A DNA stretch of 64,000 nucleotides from Bifidobacterium catenulatum subsp. kashiwanohense JCM 15439 = DSM 21854 (GCF_001042615.1 NZ_AP012327.1:1736001-1800000), one strand, 5' to 3'. Counted from the first letter of the stretch, positions 35,585 to 45,732 are shown. The notes: a model not told the origin generated them from the sequence alone. A program made the numbers and translations.

Positions 35585-36259
35585 ATGCTGGAACTTGACC
35601 ACGTGGGGTTTTCGTATGGGAAACGTCTGATTTTAGACAATGCGAGTGTATTATTCAAAGAAGGTTCGACAACGGCAATAATGGGACCTTCCGGCTCAGG
35701 AAAGACCACTTTGCTGCGTTTGATGGACGGTTCTTTACAACCAGACACTGGCTCCGTCACCATTGATGGCGCAAATGTCAATTCCATTGATCGAAAAAAT
35801 CTTCTCGGATCTTTATGCATGCGCATATTTCAGGATTACAGGCTCATTCCATATCTTGACGTGCGAGAAAACATCATGTTAGCGTTTGAAGCGGCGCATA
35901 AGAACCTCGGACAAACCAAGATTAAGGAAACTTCCCACGCTGAAAACAACACAATCGATAACTTGCTTGAAGAAGTGCATTTAGCAGGCTATGCAAACCA
36001 TTTGGCTGGTCAATTGTCAGGAGGAGAGCAGCAACGTGTGGCCATCGCACGCGCGATCGCCATGAAACCACGTGTGATTCTCGCGGATGAACCCACCGGC
36101 GCGCTTGATGAGGAAAATACGCAGGCAATTGCAACATTGCTTTCAGATATTGCCCACAAAGAGCGATCCATTGTCATAATCGCAACGCATGACGCTACGG
36201 TCGCGCAGCACAGTGACCGCATTGTGCGCATTCAGGACCACAAGTTGGTGGAGCAATGA
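35585..36259 (+). CDS. ABC transporter ATP-binding protein (FtsX-coupled)
   Basis: A 224-residue ATPase of the LolD/MacB type: Walker [19 protein letters not shown], signature [20 protein letters not shown], Walker [15 protein letters not shown]-loop [14 protein letters not shown]. An AGAAAGGGGA ribosome site precedes it. Its stop overlaps the start of the permease gene (ATGA), so the two are translationally coupled. Probably an energy-coupling subunit for a mechanotransmission-type exporter. Confidence 0.92.
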   Translation: MLELDHVGFSYGKRLILDNASVLFKEGSTTAIMGPSGSGKTTLLRLMDGSLQPDTGSVTIDGANVNSIDRKNLLGSLCMRIFQDYRLIPYLDVRENIMLAFEAAHKNLGQTKIKETSHAENNTIDNLLEEVHLAGYANHLAGQLSGGEQQRVAIARAIAMKPRVILADEPTGALDEENTQAIATLLSDIAHKERSIVIIATHDATVAQHSDRIVRIQDHKLVEQ

Positions 36260-38628
36260 ATGGCATGCCTTACCACAGCACTGGAATCACGAGGCACGTT
36301 ACCTCTGGATATTTGAGATTCCATCCGATGCTCACCATCTCACTCTTTGTGGTGGCATTATTGTCGGCGATGCTACCCGTGGCGGCCTTGAACAGCTTGA
36401 ATCTATACGTACAGGCCACCAAAGAAGGCGCAGCAGGTCAATCCGGAGGGTACACGTACCAAATTTCAGGAGGCAGCAACGATGTAGCCGAAGAACTCAG
36501 GCAACAAGTCCAAAACGGTAAGGCCATCGGCGTCAAATCCACACAAGGATCAGTAGGCCTCACCTCCGCCAGCGGCTCTTCACGAAACACCATCGCAGAC
36601 ATAACTTTCCTAACAGGCCCCTCACGATATGGCACGCTCATCGAAGGGCATCAGCCGTCGCAAAAAAGCGAAATCTCCCTGTCTCGGGCCGCAGCTGAAC
36701 AAATTGACGCCCAGCTGGGAGATATAGTCACCGTGCAATGTGACGATTCCGCATTATCAGGCGACTATAAGCTCATTGGCATCACCGTCGATGCTGCGAA
36801 CACCAACACCGTGTACGCAACAGCAGTGTCTTCCAAAGACAATCTCCAAAACATACAAATGTGGCTCACCGACGATGACGCTACTGTAAATCAGGGAGAA
36901 GTCGCAAAAGAGAGCGCAACCAACAATGTCAATATCGGATACATCAAATCGACAATACGAAATGCCGAAGAAACAGTTCGTACTCGCGATCTGCCAGGAT
37001 GCCAATGGTACGGAATAGTTCTGTTCCTTTGCTTGCTGTGCGTACATATCGCAGTAATGACAGCATTCTTCCGAGCAGGTCAGTGTTCCGGAGATGCTGT
37101 GGTAGAAGCTCTGGTAGCTTGCGGATTCCCCCTCACCACCAGCAGATGGACAGTGTTTCGAGGATTGCTTATTTGCATAATACCCGGAGCCGCAATCGGC
37201 ATCGCAGCCGGATATGCGGTATTCGGTCTTAGTTACAGGACCATAGGCAACATATTCGCCCAATATTGGGAATGGCAACCATCAGCAACTTCCCTGCTGT
37301 CCATCTTTTTTGTCGCAGCGATTTTGCTGTGCTCGCTATGCTTGACATGGTTGGTTTTGTTCTTCCGCATGTCCTTTAAGCATGACATCACAACCAGAAA
37401 CGCATTATGGTACATCATTCCTTCCTCGGCCGTTCTGCTGCTTTCTTGTGTGGCGATAGAACGTTATCATGCAGCCGCATGGCCGTTTGGCGGATCAGTG
37501 GGATCGGTCATGGGGGCTTGTGCTCTGGGACCTCTGCTCCTTTCACTACCTTGGCTTTTCCGCACGCCAGCACAATGCAGTGCGGTAGAACGTACACGAA
37601 GTTTGTCTGCCCCAATATGTGCATTGGCGCTCCTGCTCTTGGGAGTCAGCTCATTATTCAGCGGGCAAATGATGATAGCGACAGGCAATTCGGATAATGG
37701 GCTGTTCATCGCCGATTATTTGACTCAGGATGACTTGAACTATCTTGCCGGCAAATATCCCAAGACTCTAGATAAAGCCGTCGTACTCACGGCACCGGAT
37801 GAATCCCGGCATCTGGTCCGCGCCGCGACTTCCCATGCTTACGATTGCGTCATTCAACATGGTTCCGACGATGCGGATTGCTACTCAGATTCCGATAATG
37901 AAACCACTGTCATGCTTGTTGATAGCAACTCATCTTTAGCCGGTAAAACCAACGACGTTCATATTGCCGAAGGCGGTAACGCTGGTATCATTCTCATTGA
38001 TCCCGCAACCCAAAAAATAACTCAGGCAGCACAAGTTCCCACCGAGGGCACCGATTCGCTGCTCAATGATTACACCATGCCCGGCGTGGTTCTTGGAATC
38101 GACTCACCGCAGGCAAAGACGCTTGGCCTTGCACCGAGCAACCGGCATACTCTCGTTATTACTGATTTCCCGTCAATCGCTTCCGGCGTTCGCGATTCGA
38201 TTCGATCTGACATCATTAACCGTTGCGGGTATGCATTCATTACCGAACACGACACCACCTCTTACCGCTCCTACATGGCACGCGCCATTGCCATGCCGGC
38301 TTTGGCTACGATTATCAGCGGCCTGACATTCGCCGCATTGGCTATATCAACCCGTCAATCGCAGTCAGCGTTACGCTGGACGCTTCAAGAATTCGGTGCA
38401 TCACGATTCCAGCTCATGCGTTTGTTCAGACCCTTAGGAATAACCATGTCGTTGGGATCAACCATAGCCGTATTCTTGGGGTGGCTGGGCTCGCATCCTT
38501 GGATTATTGCGCCCGCGAACGAATTCGGCACCACAGGCTGGTGGTGGCTCATACCGTTACCCGTCATTTTTGTTGAAACGGCATTGTTCTGTTGGTGGTT
38601 TTCGCTGACTGAGCGCCGCAATCAGTGA
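36256..38628 (+). CDS. FtsX-like ABC permease
   Basis: A 790-residue membrane protein with one helix near residues 27-45, a large extracytoplasmic domain (roughly 50-250), a block of helices (about 255-480), a second external domain (about 490-660) and three final helices, the layout of FtsX/MacB-type permeases of double-repeat form. Substrate unknown; such two-gene units in Gram-positive bacteria often handle lipids or antimicrobial peptides. No regulator is adjacent. The external domains are poorly recognisable. Confidence 0.8.
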   Translation: MNGMPYHSTGITRHVTSGYLRFHPMLTISLFVVALLSAMLPVAALNSLNLYVQATKEGAAGQSGGYTYQISGGSNDVAEELRQQVQNGKAIGVKSTQGSVGLTSASGSSRNTIADITFLTGPSRYGTLIEGHQPSQKSEISLSRAAAEQIDAQLGDIVTVQCDDSALSGDYKLIGITVDAANTNTVYATAVSSKDNLQNIQMWLTDDDATVNQGEVAKESATNNVNIGYIKSTIRNAEETVRTRDLPGCQWYGIVLFLCLLCVHIAVMTAFFRAGQCSGDAVVEALVACGFPLTTSRWTVFRGLLICIIPGAAIGIAAGYAVFGLSYRTIGNIFAQYWEWQPSATSLLSIFFVAAILLCSLCLTWLVLFFRMSFKHDITTRNALWYIIPSSAVLLLSCVAIERYHAAAWPFGGSVGSVMGACALGPLLLSLPWLFRTPAQCSAVERTRSLSAPICALALLLLGVSSLFSGQMMIATGNSDNGLFIADYLTQDDLNYLAGKYPKTLDKAVVLTAPDESRHLVRAATSHAYDCVIQHGSDDADCYSDSDNETTVMLVDSNSSLAGKTNDVHIAEGGNAGIILIDPATQKITQAAQVPTEGTDSLLNDYTMPGVVLGIDSPQAKTLGLAPSNRHTLVITDFPSIASGVRDSIRSDIINRCGYAFITEHDTTSYRSYMARAIAMPALATIISGLTFAALAISTRQSQSALRWTLQEFGASRFQLMRLFRPLGITMSLGSTIAVFLGWLGSHPWIIAPANEFGTTGWWWLIPLPVIFVETALFCWWFSLTERRNQ

Positions 38629-38676
38629 TCGCCGGATTCACCTTCGCGCATAATTGGACTTGCACGAATCGAATAA

Positions 38677-38712
38677 TGAAAAATCCCGAGGAGCGGCGCT
38701 CGACTCGGGATT
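38677..38712 (-). terminator. Terminator of the orphan 5S rRNA
   Basis: AATCCCGAG (38682-38690) pairs with CTCGGGATT (38704-38712), with an inner GAGC/GCTC stem and T5 following on the minus strand. It lies 16 bp past the 5S 3' end. It may also stop the convergent permease transcript. Confidence 0.8.
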
Positions 38713-38727
38713 CAAAAAAGTTTAAGT

Positions 38728-38841
38728 GCGGCGACGTGCTACTCTCCCACACCCTCTCGAGTGCAGTACCATCGCCGTGCTAGGCCTTAGCTTCCGGGTT
38801 CGGAATGGAACCGGGCGTCTCACCTAGGCTCTGATCACCGC
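38728..38841 (-). rRNA. rrf: Orphan 5S rRNA
   Basis: About 114 nt almost identical to the 5S of the operon at 51678, including ACACCCTCTCGAGTGCAGTA and GCTTCCGGGTTCGGAA on the + strand; helix I closes as GCGGTG with CGCCGC. There is no 23S or 16S within 12 kb. It has its own terminator, and a promoter must lie in the 440 bp to the aminotransferase. Ends are estimated to within 2 nt. Confidence 0.9.
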
Positions 38842-39202
38842 AAGATGAAATAATACGCGCACATGCCTCAATCACCAAATCACGGCGTGTCGCAACACAT
38901 TTGGCCACATCAGCCGCACCATGCTTTTGGCGCTTACCTCAGGTTCAGAACGAGCTCCAGGAGCCACGCCGACGATGAGCATGTGTACAGTTATTCGAAC
39001 CAATATCAAGCACGCCGAGTCGCATGGCATGCGAATGCAGACCGACCATGATCCGACAGCATAGTTACTGAAGTGTTTAACATGTTGCGCGACATACCAT
39101 TGACAACCTTTGTATTTTTCTTATCTCAAGTCAGGAAGAAAAGGGTGCTTACCCCTCTTATAGGGCGGAAACAACGATTGCAATAAACAGAAAAAACATA
39201 TA
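38842..39202. other. Gene-free region upstream of the orphan 5S
   Basis: No plausible coding frame. On the minus strand TTGTCA (complement of 39099-39104) is a possible -35 element for the 5S, but the spacing to a good -10 is unclear. On the + strand TTGACA at 39099-39104 is followed 16 bp later by TATCTC. The sequence has no clear resemblance to the 3' end of the 23S gene. Confidence 0.35.
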
Positions 39203-39243
39203 CAAAAAACGGTTCCACACGATGTTTCCATCGCACGGAACCG
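39203..39243 (-). terminator. Intrinsic terminator of the aminotransferase gene
   Basis: Long stem between 39210 and 39243 (CGGTTCC/GGAACCG outside, GATG/CATC inside) with T6 on the minus strand, 43 bp past the stop. Confidence 0.9.
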
Positions 39244-39285
39244 TCTTCACCGCAAAAACAACAGTCTCAACAAGCCATGCAGGAA

Positions 39286-40491
39286 TCAGCCACGAAGCTT
39301 GCTAACAAAATCGCCAAGCCGCTTCAAACCCTCACGCAACGCCTCGCGCGAGGCCGCATACGACAGTCGCACATGCGTGTCAGCGGTCGCCTCACCGAAA
39401 TCACGGCCCGGAGTCAGCGCGATATGCGCTTCCTTCAGCGCACGCTCACAGAACGTCCACGCATCCAAGCCAGTGCTGGAAATGTTGAAGTACGCGTAGA
39501 ACGCACCGTTCGGTTCAACTTCCAACGGCAGTCCAATTTCAGCCAGACCGTCTACCACGATGCGGCGGCGTTCCAGTAGTTCCTGACGGCGTTCCTCGCA
39601 CACGGCCAACGTTTCCGAAGCGAAGCACGCGAGCGCCGCATGCTGGGTGGGCGTATGCGCGCACAGGAAGAAGTTGGTGGCGAGGTCATCCATGGCTTCG
39701 AGCGCGTATTCAGGCACGACCATCCAACCGAGGCGCCAGCCGGTCATGCCGAAGAACTTGGAGAAGCTGGAGCAGACGATGGCGTCCGGATCGCAGGCGA
39801 GCACGGATTTCACGTCAGAACCGTCCGGTTCGCGGTCGGCCAGGTCAAGGTAAGTTTCGTCGACGATGCGCCATGCGCCGCGTTCTTTCGCCAGGTCGCA
39901 CACGGATTTCAGGGTGTCGAAGGCGATGGTGGTACCGGTCGGGTTCGACGGCGAGGTGATCATCACCGCTTTGGTGCGATCCGACCAGTATTCGCGGCAC
40001 AGTTCCGGCGTGAGATGGAATCGGGTGGCTGCGTTCGTCGGCACGTCCACGACTTTGCCGCCGAACGCGCGGACCAGTTCGCGATTGCACGGATACGACG
40101 GGTCGGCGATCAGCACCTCGTCACCCTCGTTCACCGTCAATGCGGCGGCAAGCAGCAGTGCCGTGGAACCTCCGGCCGTGATTGCAATACGTTTCGGATC
40201 GACGTCCACATGGTGACGTTCCTTGTAGAAATCGGAAATCGCCTGACGTAATTCCGGCAAGCCCATTGCAGCGGTATATGGCAATGGACGGCCATCATAC
40301 TGTTCGCGCATTGCATCACGCACTGCGGGTGGAGCACCGAAATCCGGCTCCCCCAAGCTCAACTTGACCACATCGGTGCCTGCAGCGATCATCTCGTCGG
40401 CCATCGCACCAAACACCATGGCACGGAACGGATTAGCAATCTGGGCGCGGTGCGACATCTGCGGCAGCGCGCTGTTCTCAGCATTTCCCAT
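39286..40491 (-). CDS. Class I/II PLP-dependent aminotransferase
   Basis: A 401-residue fold-type I aminotransferase: KLSLGEPDFGAPPAVRDAMR, YTAAMGLPELRQAISDFY, ITSPSNPTGTTI, RIVDETYLDL, and the PLP-lysine motif SSFSKFFGMTGWRLGWMV. Aspartate or aromatic aminotransferases have this layout; the amino-acid preference cannot be fixed. Monocistronic, with its own terminator. Confidence 0.88.
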   Translation of the reverse strand: MGNAENSALPQMSHRAQIANPFRAMVFGAMADEMIAAGTDVVKLSLGEPDFGAPPAVRDAMREQYDGRPLPYTAAMGLPELRQAISDFYKERHHVDVDPKRIAITAGGSTALLLAAALTVNEGDEVLIADPSYPCNRELVRAFGGKVVDVPTNAATRFHLTPELCREYWSDRTKAVMITSPSNPTGTTIAFDTLKSVCDLAKERGAWRIVDETYLDLADREPDGSDVKSVLACDPDAIVCSSFSKFFGMTGWRLGWMVVPEYALEAMDDLATNFFLCAHTPTQHAALACFASETLAVCEERRQELLERRRIVVDGLAEIGLPLEVEPNGAFYAYFNISSTGLDAWTFCERALKEAHIALTPGRDFGEATADTHVRLSYAASREALREGLKRLGDFVSKLRG

Positions 40492-40622
40492 AGTTCGTTT
40501 GTATTCTTCAGACGCGACAAATCACGAACACCGTCTCACTGCCATTACGCCTCGTTTCGAAAACAGAAAATCACATGTCACGTAAAGCTGGGATCACAAG
40601 CATCATGCGCCAGCGGTAAGAG

Positions 40623-41096
40623 TCACACTCCGACGATTTCGCAGTACAGTCTCTCCAACCGTTCCTCACGCACTTTTTTGGCGAGCTCACATTCCCACAC
40701 CACAATCACTTTCCAGCCCATCGCTTCAAGTTCGGCATGCTGTCTGACATCTCGTTCATGGTTGCGCAGCAGTTTCGCACTCCAGAATTCCACATTCGAT
40801 TTCGGTACACGTGTGGCTTTCGGGCAGTTTTCATGCATATGCCAGAAACATCCGTTGATGAACACCATCGTGCGGTATTTCGGCAACACCACATCGGGAT
40901 GCCCTAGATACCGCTTGTCGTTTTTGCGGAATCGTAGGCCTTTCGAAAAAAGAAAACTGCGTACCATCATTTCGATGGATGTGTCTTTGCCTCGGATATG
41001 CGACATGATGTAGCTTCTCGTGCCACGCTCATATTTCTCTATTTGTGCGGATTTCCGAGGTTTTCCGGTCTTCTTAACGTGTTCCTGCGCTGCCAC
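40623..41096 (-). CDS. vsr: Very short patch repair endonuclease
   Basis: A 157-residue Vsr protein: RGTRSYIMSHIRGKDTSIEM, GLRFRKNDKRYLGHPDVVLP, KYRTMVFINGCFWHMHENCP, NVEFWSAKLLRNHERDVRQH, GWKVIVVWECEL. It nicks at T:G mismatches created by deamination of 5-methylcytosine. The start is a GTG at 41096 with a weak ribosome site. No cytosine methyltransferase lies beside it or elsewhere in the window, which is unusual. Confidence 0.9.
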   Translation of the reverse strand: MAAQEHVKKTGKPRKSAQIEKYERGTRSYIMSHIRGKDTSIEMMVRSFLFSKGLRFRKNDKRYLGHPDVVLPKYRTMVFINGCFWHMHENCPKATRVPKSNVEFWSAKLLRNHERDVRQHAELEAMGWKVIVVWECELAKKVREERLERLYCEIVGV

Positions 41097-41280
41097 AGCA
41101 CACCATTATGGCAAGATCTGGCAAAATACGGCAAATCGGAAAAACATCCGGACAAATGCGATGCAAGTGGGATACGGATCAACGCGCGTTGCGATCACGC
41201 ATGGCGTACGCTGGAACTTGCAACGCAGCAATATAAATGAATAACACTATTCAGACAGTTTACGAAAGATGGGGTTTGAT

Positions 41281-42285
41281 ATGGCTCGTATTCGTGTCGC
41301 GATTCTCGGCGCAGGCCGGATCGCACAACATATGGCTGACACGTTGGTGAAAATGGCCGCGGACAGCCGTTATGCGGATTTGGTTGAACCGTATGCTGTC
41401 GCCGCACGAGATGCGGGACGTGCGGCTGATTTCGCCACGAAATACGGCTTTCCGGTTTCATACGGTTCATATGAGGAACTTGTGACCGATCCGAACGTGG
41501 ACTTGGTGTACATCGCCACGCCGCACAATCTGCATGCGGAACAGGTGATATTGTGCATGAAAGCCGGCAAGGGTGTGCTGGTGGAGAAAGCGTTCGGCGC
41601 GAATGCGGCACAGACCCGTGAGATGTTAGCCGTTGCAAAAGAAACCGGCATGCTGTGCGCGGAAGCGATTTGGACGCGATACATGCCATCTCGCGCCATT
41701 ATCGATGAGATTCTCGCCTCCGGTGCGATTGGCGAAATACAGGCGATCGATGCGAACCTGTGTTATCCCACCACAGCGAAGGCGCGAATCACTGATCCCG
41801 CGCTTGCCGGTGGCGCATTGTTGGATGTTGGCGTATATCCAATCAATTTCATCGACATGATCATGCATAATGCGCCGATCGCTCGCATTGAATCGTCGAT
41901 GCGAGCGTACAAAACCGGTGTGGATGCGCATAATTCCATGACGTTCTATTACGAGAACGGTGTAATGGCGACCGCGCAAAGTTCGATTCTATGCCATAGC
42001 GACCGCATGGGATCCGTGTGGGGAACCGATGGTTATATGGTGTGCCAGAACATTAATAATGTTGAGGCGATTGACGTGTATGACGGCAATCATACGATTG
42101 TTGCACATTACGATGTTCCCGCGCAGCTCACCGGCTATGAGTACGAGGTGGCGGCCGCCGCACAGGCCGTAATCGACGGTCGCACCGAATGCGAGGAAAT
42201 GCCCCACGCCGACACCCTGCGCATTATGGAACTCATGGATTCGCTGCGCCGCGACTGGAACCTCACCTACCCCTTCGAACGTTGA
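41281..42285 (+). CDS. Gfo/Idh/MocA-family oxidoreductase
   Basis: About 334 residues. The Rossmann motif RVAILGAGRIAQHMADTL is followed by DLVYIATPHNLHAEQVILCM and the catalytic GVLVEKAFGANAAQTREML (EKxx motif), then the C-terminal beta-sheet domain GALLDVGVYPINFIDMIM. Relatives oxidise or reduce sugars, inositols or dihydrodiols with NAD(P). An upstream in-frame ATG at 41269 is possible; I prefer 41281 because GATGGGG stands at ribosome-site distance. Monocistronic by context. Confidence 0.87.
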   Translation: MARIRVAILGAGRIAQHMADTLVKMAADSRYADLVEPYAVAARDAGRAADFATKYGFPVSYGSYEELVTDPNVDLVYIATPHNLHAEQVILCMKAGKGVLVEKAFGANAAQTREMLAVAKETGMLCAEAIWTRYMPSRAIIDEILASGAIGEIQAIDANLCYPTTAKARITDPALAGGALLDVGVYPINFIDMIMHNAPIARIESSMRAYKTGVDAHNSMTFYYENGVMATAQSSILCHSDRMGSVWGTDGYMVCQNINNVEAIDVYDGNHTIVAHYDVPAQLTGYEYEVAAAAQAVIDGRTECEEMPHADTLRIMELMDSLRRDWNLTYPFER

Positions 42286-42399
42286 GCTCCAATATTAGTT
42301 TCAGCGTCGGTGAATTGCGATTCCGCTCAAACAGCCGACGCTGGAACATTCATCGGCAGCACATATAATTTCTCCTTGCACTGGTTGAGGAGGAGCATT

Positions 42400-44461
42400 A
42401 TGGGATTGCTGAGCAAGTTCATGAACGCACTTGGTGGAGAACCGTCTGTCTCCAAACCGGCGACTCAGCCCGTCCTCAGGACCGCTCAGCAAAACGTTCC
42501 CAAGCCCACGCAACAGCAGACGACGCAACGCAAGTCCACCGCACAATCACGTCAAGCGCAACAGCCTACGCAGCCATCCCAATCATCACAATTGGCGCGA
42601 TCGTCATACCGCGCGCAAACACAAACCACAGCTCGCAATACTTCCGTCACAACGAATCGTTCGCGAGCGCAATCTCATGCCAATTCACAACCGGCGCAGA
42701 AGCTTATGCCGCAACCGTTGCTTCCCGCCGATCAGATTGAGCGGACGCGGAATATCATCGGTAAAATCGAAAAGCATGATTTAAGCGACGAGCAGATCAG
42801 TGCCATCGCCGGAGCTGGTCACAATACGCTGGTGCTTGCAGGTGCGGGAACCGGCAAAACCACTACTATCGTCGGCTATATCGCATGGTTGCTCGCCACG
42901 AAGCGCGCCGCCCCTGAAGAAATTCTCGTACTGTCGTTCACCAAGGCGTCCGCGGGCGACATGTCGCAACGTATCATGGCAAGCACCGGCAAAACGATCC
43001 GCGCATGCACGTTCCACAGTCTCGGCTTGGAAATCTGCCGCGCGGCCACCATCGCCAACCGTCCCATCATCGACGGGCACACGTCGAACACGGTGGTCCG
43101 CAACACATTCGAGCAACTGCTTTCGAAAAACATCGGCTACCGTCTGCTGGCATTCAAACTCATGTCGAAGGAACTGCTCGGCAAATACGGCAAAGCCGCG
43201 AAAAGCGAGGATTTCCAGCTGCCGACGGATGATTACGGCTTCAACCAGTACAAGCAGAATCTCATCGAAAACGCGCAGACCATCATCCAGCATATGCGTC
43301 AGAACAGCATCGGTATCGACGGTATGCGCGAGCTCAACGAACGCAGCGGCGGCAAAAACGTCGGCCGCAATCGCGAGATGTTGCAACTCATCGAGCCCCT
43401 CTACAACGCGTACATCAGCAATTTCCGCACGACGCATGGCATTGATTTTCCTGGCATGATCACCGACGCCATCCGCTGCATACAGCGCGGCGCCTACCGT
43501 CATCCATACAAGTACGTGCTCATCGACGAATACCAGGACATGTCGCGACCGCGCTACGAACTGATCCGCGCATTGCGGCGAGCAGAGCGATTTCACGCTG
43601 TTCTGCGTGGGCGACGACTGGCAGTCAATCTACCGTTTCGCCGGCAGCGACATTCATCTCATCCTTGATTTCGCCGAAATTTGGCACACTTGGGGCCCAA
43701 CGCGCATGTTCCAGATCACCACCACGCGACGATTCCGACAGAGTCTCATCGACGCGAGCGGCGCGTTCGTCATGCAGGACAAAAGCCTGTATGTCAAGCA
43801 TTTGCACAATCCATCCGATAAGAAGGATTATTCGTTGAAGGCGCTTGGCGGCGCCACGCAGGAGGAGCGCTTCGACGCGATCATCGAGCAGTTACGCAAG
43901 CTGCCGAAAACCGCGTCAGTACTTATGCTGGGACGTTACAAAAGCGATCTGAATCTGCTGTCACGCAACGATCGCGACGGATTGTTCCAGATTGACGAGC
44001 ACACTGGTGGCATTGTGTTCCTTGAGAAGCCAAAGATGGATATCGAGTTCATGACCGCGCATAAATCCAAGGGTCTACAACGCGACTTCGTTTTTCTGCT
44101 GTGCTGTTCCGGCGGTTTGAAAGGCTTCCCAAGTACGATTCCCGAAGAGCCGCTGCTCGGTCTGCTGCTGCCGGAAGTGGAACGGATGCCGCATGCGGAG
44201 GAACGTCGACTGTTCTACGTGGCGATGACCCGATGCAAGAAGAAACTGTTCTTCATCGTGGATCAGACCCGCCCGTCGCGATTCATGTATGAACTGCATA
44301 GCAAGATCTGTCCGAACATTTTCCGAGGAGTCAAGCTTCCTCCGCAATGCCCGAATTGCGGCGAAGCCTTGCGATTGCGGCATGCCGGCTCCGACCCGTC
44401 GCGCAAGTTCTACGGTTGCACCGGTTTTCCAAATTGCCGGTTCACGCAGCAGTGCAAGTAG
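42400..44461 (+). pseudogene. UvrD/Rep-type DNA helicase, split by a +1 frameshift
   Basis: The start is ATG 42400 after GAGGAGGAGC. A low-complexity Gln/Pro/Ser-rich stretch of about 90 residues precedes the helicase: NTLVLAGAGTGKTTTIVGYI (Walker A), LVLSFTKASAGDMSQRI, YKYVLIDEYQDMSRPRYELI (Walker B). At 43577-43578 one extra G shifts the frame; it resumes as FCVGDDWQSIYRFAGSDIHL in another frame (from about 43580) and runs to 44461 through MTAHKSKGLQRDFVFLLCCS and RRLFYVAMTRCKKKLF. The end is a zinc ribbon of the topoisomerase type (CPNCGEAL...CTGFPNC). Removing one base restores the full motif series, so it is a recent mutation or a sequencing error. Confidence 0.85.
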
Positions 44462-44635
44462 GAGTGACGACAATTCCAGCGAAATCATGCCCCTCTTTCG
44501 AAATACGCCATGTTTTATGGCCATGTGGTCGTTTTCGCCAACCCGATACCCCCTGTCGTTTTTGTCCTAGTTTCGCACCCCTCTTCCTTGAGACGCGTTG
44601 TATCCTGGATCTGATTCACCAATCAGGAGAAAGCC

Positions 44636-44852
44636 ATGACAGTAGTTGACCAGCCCCGCCAGCGATCCTCGCATCATCGGCACCGTTGTGTTGACATCAT
44701 TCATCTGCCATTTACTGAACGGCACTCCCCACCTGACCGAGCATCACGAGATGCGTTGGCTGGTCCCTTCCGAAATATCCTCTTTGGATTGGGCGCTCGC
44801 CGACCGGGAAACAGTGCGATTGCTTTCCACAATGAATCTCGCCAGAAAATAG
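44636..44852 (+). pseudogene. Decayed Nudix hydrolase
   Basis: An ATG with a good ribosome site (AGGAGAAAG) gives MTVVDQP, then a frame change gives SFICHLLNGTPHLTEHHEMR and WLVPSEISSLDWALADRETV. The latter is the usual C-terminal part of MutT/ADP-ribose pyrophosphatase-like Nudix proteins (HxxxRWxxxxEL..LDWAPAD). The Nudix box is missing, so most of the gene is deleted. Confidence 0.5.
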
Positions 44853-44949
44853 CATCAACGAACACCATGGACGGACACTACGATTCCCCACTCATCGATG
44901 CGCTGCTTTCCGGTTTCATATTATCTGTCGTTCGCACGATCGCGTGAGA

Positions 44950-45300
44950 AGAGTCTGTCACGCGGCAAAAACGCGACTTATCAAAATCAGACGCATTCAC
45001 ACAGACCATAATCAACTACACATGTTCATATGAACACTAGAGCAACACGAATTTCCAAAATAAAAAGAACACGCTCAATGTTATATTTTTCCATTTCTTT
45101 TACCCCATGGCAGATCGCCTACATTGCAACGAATTAGCGCACACAACCACAGATATAGCTTATTTTCAGCGATTTCAACGCCCATCAATCGTGATATCGT
45201 TATTCATGGACAGAAAAACTATCCACTACACATGTTCGCTTTTCATCTAAAGAGAACACAAAAACAAACATTACTCATGTTCACAGATACAAGGTAAAAG
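44950..45300. promoter_or_regulatory. AT-rich leader with repeated TACACATGTTC elements
   Basis: About 350 bp without a gene, distinctly AT-rich. CTACACATGTTC occurs at 45016-45027 and 45226-45237; the first copy leads into a perfect 14-bp palindrome, TGTTCATATGAACA (45023-45036). A third partial copy, CTCATGTTC, is at 45276-45284. These look like binding sites for a dimeric regulator of the gene starting at 45310. Confidence 0.45.
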
Positions 45301-45309
45301 GACAAAGCC

Positions 45310-45732
45310 ATGGCCGATAAGAAACCCATCATCACCGTAGATCTCAACATGTTCAGCCAAGACGCCGAGGCGAAGACCACCGCAGCCAATAAAGTCGCCA
45401 AGAGCCTCGGCATCAGCGACGAGGCACTCGCCAAAGTCGAAGACTTCAAACAAGCGCTTACCGAGCATAACGCCTGGGATCTGCCGTTCATGGGCTACGT
45501 GAACGAGGACGGCTACGGCTACGCCTACGTACCGGACGCGGCCATCACCATGAATCCCTATTGGGACGCGCATAAGGAATTCATGAATCTGCCCGAAGAC
45601 GTGCAGACCGCCTTCGCCATCCGCATGCTATTCACGCATCGTCCGGTCGATCGCTACGGCGCGGATATGTTCCTGCACTACCACCGTGGCTTCCAAGTGA
45701 ACTTCATCGGCTCCGGCGCCAACAAGTACTGA
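45310..45732 (+). CDS. Conserved-looking protein of unknown function
   Basis: A 140-residue soluble acidic protein, MADKKPIITVDLNMFSQDAE onward, with no signal peptide, membrane segment or recognised domain. The middle is aromatic-rich (GYVNEDGYGYAYVPDAAITM) and the end reads DMFLHYHRGFQVNFIGSGAN. Codon use is typical of highly expressed genes here (AAG, ATC, GGC, CTC), and a long AT-rich leader precedes it, suggesting strong, regulated expression. The ribosome site is weak (GGACAAAG). No neighbour suggests a role. Confidence 0.7.
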   Translation: MADKKPIITVDLNMFSQDAEAKTTAANKVAKSLGISDEALAKVEDFKQALTEHNAWDLPFMGYVNEDGYGYAYVPDAAITMNPYWDAHKEFMNLPEDVQTAFAIRMLFTHRPVDRYGADMFLHYHRGFQVNFIGSGANKY

